Of a stretch of DNA of 7,752 nucleotides, positions 4,803 to 7,752 are shown piece by piece; position 1 is the stretch's first letter; every line of letters begins with the position of its first letter. The position numbers and the translations under genes are program-made. Source of the stretch: Verrucomicrobiota bacterium (lineage in GTDB: Bacteria; Verrucomicrobiota; Lentisphaeria; Oligosphaerales; Oligosphaeraceae); assembly GCA_022709995.1 (NCBI GenBank), contig JAKLHU010000088.1, positions 1 to 7,752 of the forward strand. The letters are read 5' to 3'. The notes under the pieces are model-generated. The model did not search any database and was not told the origin of the DNA. It saw only the letters and a program-made list of their open reading frames with translations.

Positions 4803-7730
4803 TTACTCTCGTTCATACGGATTGTCGATCGACGGGTTGCCGGCGAAGCGCTGGAGCAGCGCGTCGGCCTGCCGGCCATCCTCCCGCACCCTGCCGGTGA
4901 ACTGCACAATCTCCGCCGGAGCCGCCTCCGGCATCCGCCGGAGGCGGTTGAGCTCAAAAAAGTCGTCGGCAACGCGTCGCATGATGTCCTCCAGGGCCGG
5001 GTCCGGATTGGCGACCCAGCGCTGGTAGCGAGCCGTCTTCTCCCGCATCTCGGGCGTAATCAGGATGTCGAGATGACGGGTGAACTCAAAGTCGAGCCGG
5101 TCGAGGATCGCCCGCGCCTCTTGCAAACCGTCCGGCTCCTTGGCGAGAGCCCGCCGGGTCGCCTGCGCCCGGACTTGCCGCGCCGCCGCCACGGCCTGGA
5201 TGACGGCCGGGCTGTCGCCGAGAAGAAAGTAACGGCCGCCGCCGGGAACGAGCTCCAGGTCGCATTCCGGGCCCAGCTGCCGGTCGCCGGACAAGTCATA
5301 CAATCGCGCCGGTGCCGTCAGCCGGCCGCGGCGCGTCTGCGCCGGATCCTGGTTGACCACCAGCAAAAACGTCCCCCGCTCCGAAACGAGCGCATAGGCG
5401 ATCAACGCCGGTCCCTGGTAAAAGCCGCTCGCGGACTGGAATTGCTCGCACGTCACGGCGACGCCTTCCGGAAGGGGCGCCGGCCGGGCCTGCCACAGCT
5501 CGCTCCCCAGAGCCGTGATGTCGCGGCCGCATTCGGCAATGGCGTCCCAGGCTTCGGTCCGCTGCCCGGCGGAGCCGTAAATGGAATAGTCGTAGTAGTA
5601 ATTCATCCGCCAGGACCAGCCACCGTTGGCAAAACCATGAAAGACAATGCCGCGCACGCCGGCGGCCACCGCCAGATTCAACATCAACCGCATCTCGCCC
5701 GCCGTCGCCAACGCGTACGTGTGCTGGCGATAGCCAAAGGCCTGCGGCATGAACCAGACCGGCGTCGAACCGGCCATCTTCACCAGACCGGAAAATTCCC
5801 GGTACACGCTCCAGGGATTGCGGCCGGAATAACCCTCCCGCTTGATCGGATAGAAATCGCCGACAAAAACCGGCAAATACGGCAGCAGACCATGCGCCGA
5901 GGAGTTCAGATAGGGGAAGGGAATGACCCCCTCCGGCAGCACCTTCTGCACCTCCGCATGCGCCAACAGCATCGCCTCGGCATTCTTGGGCAGAATCTCG
6001 TCCGCTGAAAAAAAACACACATTGACGTCGGCATACTGGCGCAGGAAGTTCTGGACGGGGTCGGTGTTCAGCATCTCGAGATTTTTGTCCAGCTTTGGCC
6101 GGTAGGCCGCCGGTTCGACGTCTTCGCGGTGGAGCATGATCTTGTTGAGGGCGATTTTCAAATCGAGTTCGCGGGCGAGTTCGCCGACGATATTCTTGCC
6201 GGCGTCATCCCAGAGGACTTTCTGGGTGCCGTCGAACGCGAGGTGGCCGCTGTAGACTAAATTAAAGGAGGCGGCGGCAAAATCGCGGATGATGCGTTCG
6301 GCACTGAGCCGGTAGAGTTCCGGCTTGGGCTGCTTGGCGCCGACCATTTCCGGCAGCATGAGATTGCCCAGGTGGGCTCCGAACGGGAAGAAGCCCTGCA
6401 ATCTCTCCGGCAGGGGCGCGGCCAGGGGCGGCGCCGGCATGGCCCGGGGCAAAATCTCTTCCACCTTCTGAGTGCGGCCGCGTTCATCCACGTAGTAGCT
6501 GTCAGCGTCCGAAAGAACCTTGATCCGATAGCTGGTGCTCCAGCTCTCCCCAGGCGCCAGCGCCACCTCGCGATAATACCACTCCACCGTGCTGATGTCG
6601 TCCGCCAGATACGTGTAGTTCTTCTCCACCCGCGATGGATCGAATTCAAACAGCAGCGTCGCCCGCGGCCCCGAATACCAGCGCGCCGCCCACCCGTCCC
6701 GGAAATTCTCGTTGACAATGCTGTTCAAGGACGTGACCGGGCCTTCCTGACGATATATCTGCATCCAGTCCGGATGCGGCCAGGAAAAAACCCCGACGGC
6801 GGCCGAGATGATGTTCTGGGTCCGGAGGCTGGCCGACAAATTCTCCGCTCCCGTGTTCAGAAACTTCAGTTCGACGCCGACCTCTGGCTGCCGCGGGTCC
6901 AGCGTGAAGGTCTTGCTGACTTCCAGCCCGGCCAGGGGCGCGGTCTCGATCTTCCGCCGCAACGTCAAAGCGTCCGCCCGGCCGGCCTCGCGAATCAATT
7001 CGTAGACTTCATGCCGGCAAAGACCGGGGCTGCGACGACCGGGGACAATGTCCGCCGCCAACCCGCCGACGACCTGGCGGCTGTTGGCGCGGGTAAACTC
7101 GAAGCCGGTTTTTTTCAGCACCAGCGAGTCCACCACGCCGCCGCACAGCGGGTTGAACTGGAGCCGCAGATGGTCATTTTCGAGGATGGCGTCGCGGTCG
7201 CAGACGGCTTCGGCCGCGTCAAAGCAGATGGCGCCCTGCTGCAGCAGCTGCAGGGAGAAGACGACGGCCGCCACGCCTTCCGGAACCGTAAAACGAGTGG
7301 CCAGCTCCTGCCAGGCATCGGCTTGGGCGCGCTGACCCTCCATGTGGTAGCCCTCCCCGGCGACCCGCTTGCCCGCGGCGTCCTGATAGTAAAACCGGAT
7401 GTACGCCGTGCCTTCGCCCTTGATCATGACCTTCCCAATCACCCGGTCGCCAGCCTGGACGGCAAGCGCCGGAACCGCCTGCGCCGAGACAAAACCACGC
7501 GGCGCAATCGACATCAACTTCAGCGACTGCCGGCCGGAAAAGGCGTCGGCAGACACGTCCGCATCGCATTTCCCGGCGCCGCTGTTCAGCAAAATCTCCC
7601 AGCCCGGAAAAAGTTCCTTGCGGTAGCCGGTCGTTTTTCCGGGGACGCTGGATTCAAAGTCGGGGTTGGTCAACGCCCCCGCATACAACGCCCCGGAACA
7701 CAGCAGGGATAAAACGATTCGAGCAGTCAT
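4803..7730 (-). CDS. Secreted multidomain glycoside-hydrolase-like protein with TIM barrel
   Basis: A 975-aa exported protein, probably acting on glycans; its substrate is not readable. The signal peptide covers about residues 1-18 ('RIVLSLLCSGALYA'); the Cys lacks a lipobox, so it is probably not a lipoprotein. Residues about 20-175 look like a CBM4/9-like jelly roll ('NPDFESSVPG', 'SGRQSLKL'). About 182-408 form a mutarotase-like beta-sandwich. About 446-750 look like a TIM barrel: 'FFPFGAH', 'FFSADEIL' (D577, E578), 'GDFYPI' (D625), 'PVWFMPQAFG' (Q663), 'VRGIVFHGF'. About 757-838 is a small beta-domain ending 'LVPGGGRYFLLG', and about 840-970 is helical. E578 is the best acid/base candidate; glutamine stands where a retaining clan-A enzyme would carry its nucleophile, so the mechanism is uncertain. 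ATG 7730 is chosen because GAGGA ends 7 nt upstream; an upstream TTG at 7736 would leave only 1 nt. The promoter lies outside the window. Confidence 0.94.
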   Translation of the reverse strand: MTARIVLSLLCSGALYAGALTNPDFESSVPGKTTGYRKELFPGWEILLNSGAGKCDADVSADAFSGRQSLKLMSIAPRGFVSAQAVPALAVQAGDRVIGKVMIKGEGTAYIRFYYQDAAGKRVAGEGYHMEGQRAQADAWQELATRFTVPEGVAAVVFSLQLLQQGAICFDAAEAVCDRDAILENDHLRLQFNPLCGGVVDSLVLKKTGFEFTRANSRQVVGGLAADIVPGRRSPGLCRHEVYELIREAGRADALTLRRKIETAPLAGLEVSKTFTLDPRQPEVGVELKFLNTGAENLSASLRTQNIISAAVGVFSWPHPDWMQIYRQEGPVTSLNSIVNENFRDGWAARWYSGPRATLLFEFDPSRVEKNYTYLADDISTVEWYYREVALAPGESWSTSYRIKVLSDADSYYVDERGRTQKVEEILPRAMPAPPLAAPLPERLQGFFPFGAHLGNLMLPEMVGAKQPKPELYRLSAERIIRDFAAASFNLVYSGHLAFDGTQKVLWDDAGKNIVGELARELDLKIALNKIMLHREDVEPAAYRPKLDKNLEMLNTDPVQNFLRQYADVNVCFFSADEILPKNAEAMLLAHAEVQKVLPEGVIPFPYLNSSAHGLLPYLPVFVGDFYPIKREGYSGRNPWSVYREFSGLVKMAGSTPVWFMPQAFGYRQHTYALATAGEMRLMLNLAVAAGVRGIVFHGFANGGWSWRMNYYYDYSIYGSAGQRTEAWDAIAECGRDITALGSELWQARPAPLPEGVAVTCEQFQSASGFYQGPALIAYALVSERGTFLLVVNQDPAQTRRGRLTAPARLYDLSGDRQLGPECDLELVPGGGRYFLLGDSPAVIQAVAAARQVRAQATRRALAKEPDGLQEARAILDRLDFEFTRHLDILITPEMREKTARYQRWVANPDPALEDIMRRVADDFFELNRLRRMPEAAPAEIVQFTGRVREDGRQADALLQRFAGNPSIDNPYERE

Positions 7731-7736
7731 GGGCAA

Positions 7737-7743
7737 TTCCTCA
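7737..7743 (-). promoter_or_regulatory. Ribosome binding site of the 975-aa secreted protein
   Basis: The minus strand reads TGAGGAA, with GAGGA 7 nt before ATG 7730. The spacing selects this ATG over the TTG two codons upstream. Only 22 nt of upstream sequence are available, so no promoter can be judged. Confidence 0.7.
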
Positions 7744-7752
7744 AGTGTAAAT

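Noticed and set aside
5296..6018. 240-codon minus-strand frame inside the 975-aa gene
   Set aside because: It is an out-of-frame shadow of the TIM-barrel region with no start signal, and the main frame is continuous across it.
6372..7712. 446-codon plus-strand open frame opposite the 975-aa secreted protein gene
   Set aside because: It is antisense to a well-structured protein with signal peptide and ribosome binding site. The translation is rich in Arg, Gln, Pro and His, as expected from the complement of a GC-rich gene. The 311-codon plus-strand frame at 5073-6008 is rejected for the same reason.
7670..7730. Lipoprotein signal in the 975-aa protein
   Set aside because: The Cys in 'LSLLCSG' is not preceded by the Gly/Ala/Ser expected at the -1 position of a lipobox. 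An ordinary signal peptide fits better.

Overview
The window spans one end of an integrated mobile element and the chromosome next to it. The host looks like a GC-rich member of the PVC superphylum, most likely Lentisphaerae or Kiritimatiellota, with Verrucomicrobia or Planctomycetes as alternatives. This is inferred from protein style: a very large secreted protein with 'DSDGD-LPDAWELEHFG' and thrombospondin-3-like calcium repeats, DUF5011-like Ig modules and a C-terminal 'GWNLVSV' module, beside a secreted TIM-barrel protein of a type common in those phyla. No taxonomic marker gene is present.

Bases 1-1498: end of an integrated element. A tyrosine recombinase gene on the minus strand runs off the left edge; 443 residues are visible, including R263, a K292 candidate, H376/R379, H402 and the likely nucleophile Y424. 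About 120 bp upstream of its start lies the 3' half of a CAT-anticodon tRNA (anticodon arm, T arm, 3' acceptor strand, encoded CCA) without its 5' half. This is the arrangement expected when an element integrates into a tRNA gene and leaves a displaced 3' fragment at its far end. The element therefore lies to the left, and the reconstituted tRNA should be further left, outside the window. A strong rho-independent terminator just right of the fragment is probably the old terminator of the tRNA gene.

Bases 1499-7752: chromosomal flank. Two long minus-strand genes for exported proteins follow each other. The upstream gene (start 7730, 975 aa) encodes a jelly-roll domain, a mutarotase-like beta-sandwich, a TIM barrel, a small beta-domain and a helical tail. 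The downstream gene (start 4516, 931 aa) encodes a beta-sandwich and an alpha/alpha-toroid resembling glucoamylase-like/DUF3131-type glycosidases, followed by calcium-binding and Ig-like modules. Both probably act on extracellular or periplasmic glycans, but no substrate can be read from the sequence. The 286-bp gap between them holds a nearly perfect 56-bp tandem duplication with hairpin potential. No transporter, sensor, sulfatase or regulator is visible, so whether this belongs to a larger polysaccharide-use locus cannot be decided here.

All three genes have Shine-Dalgarno sequences 7 nt before the chosen ATG. I did not find a clear new defence or regulatory system. The best leads are the tRNA-derived element boundary, the unusual integrase C-terminal spacing, the 56-bp duplication, and the two poorly characterised secreted proteins.
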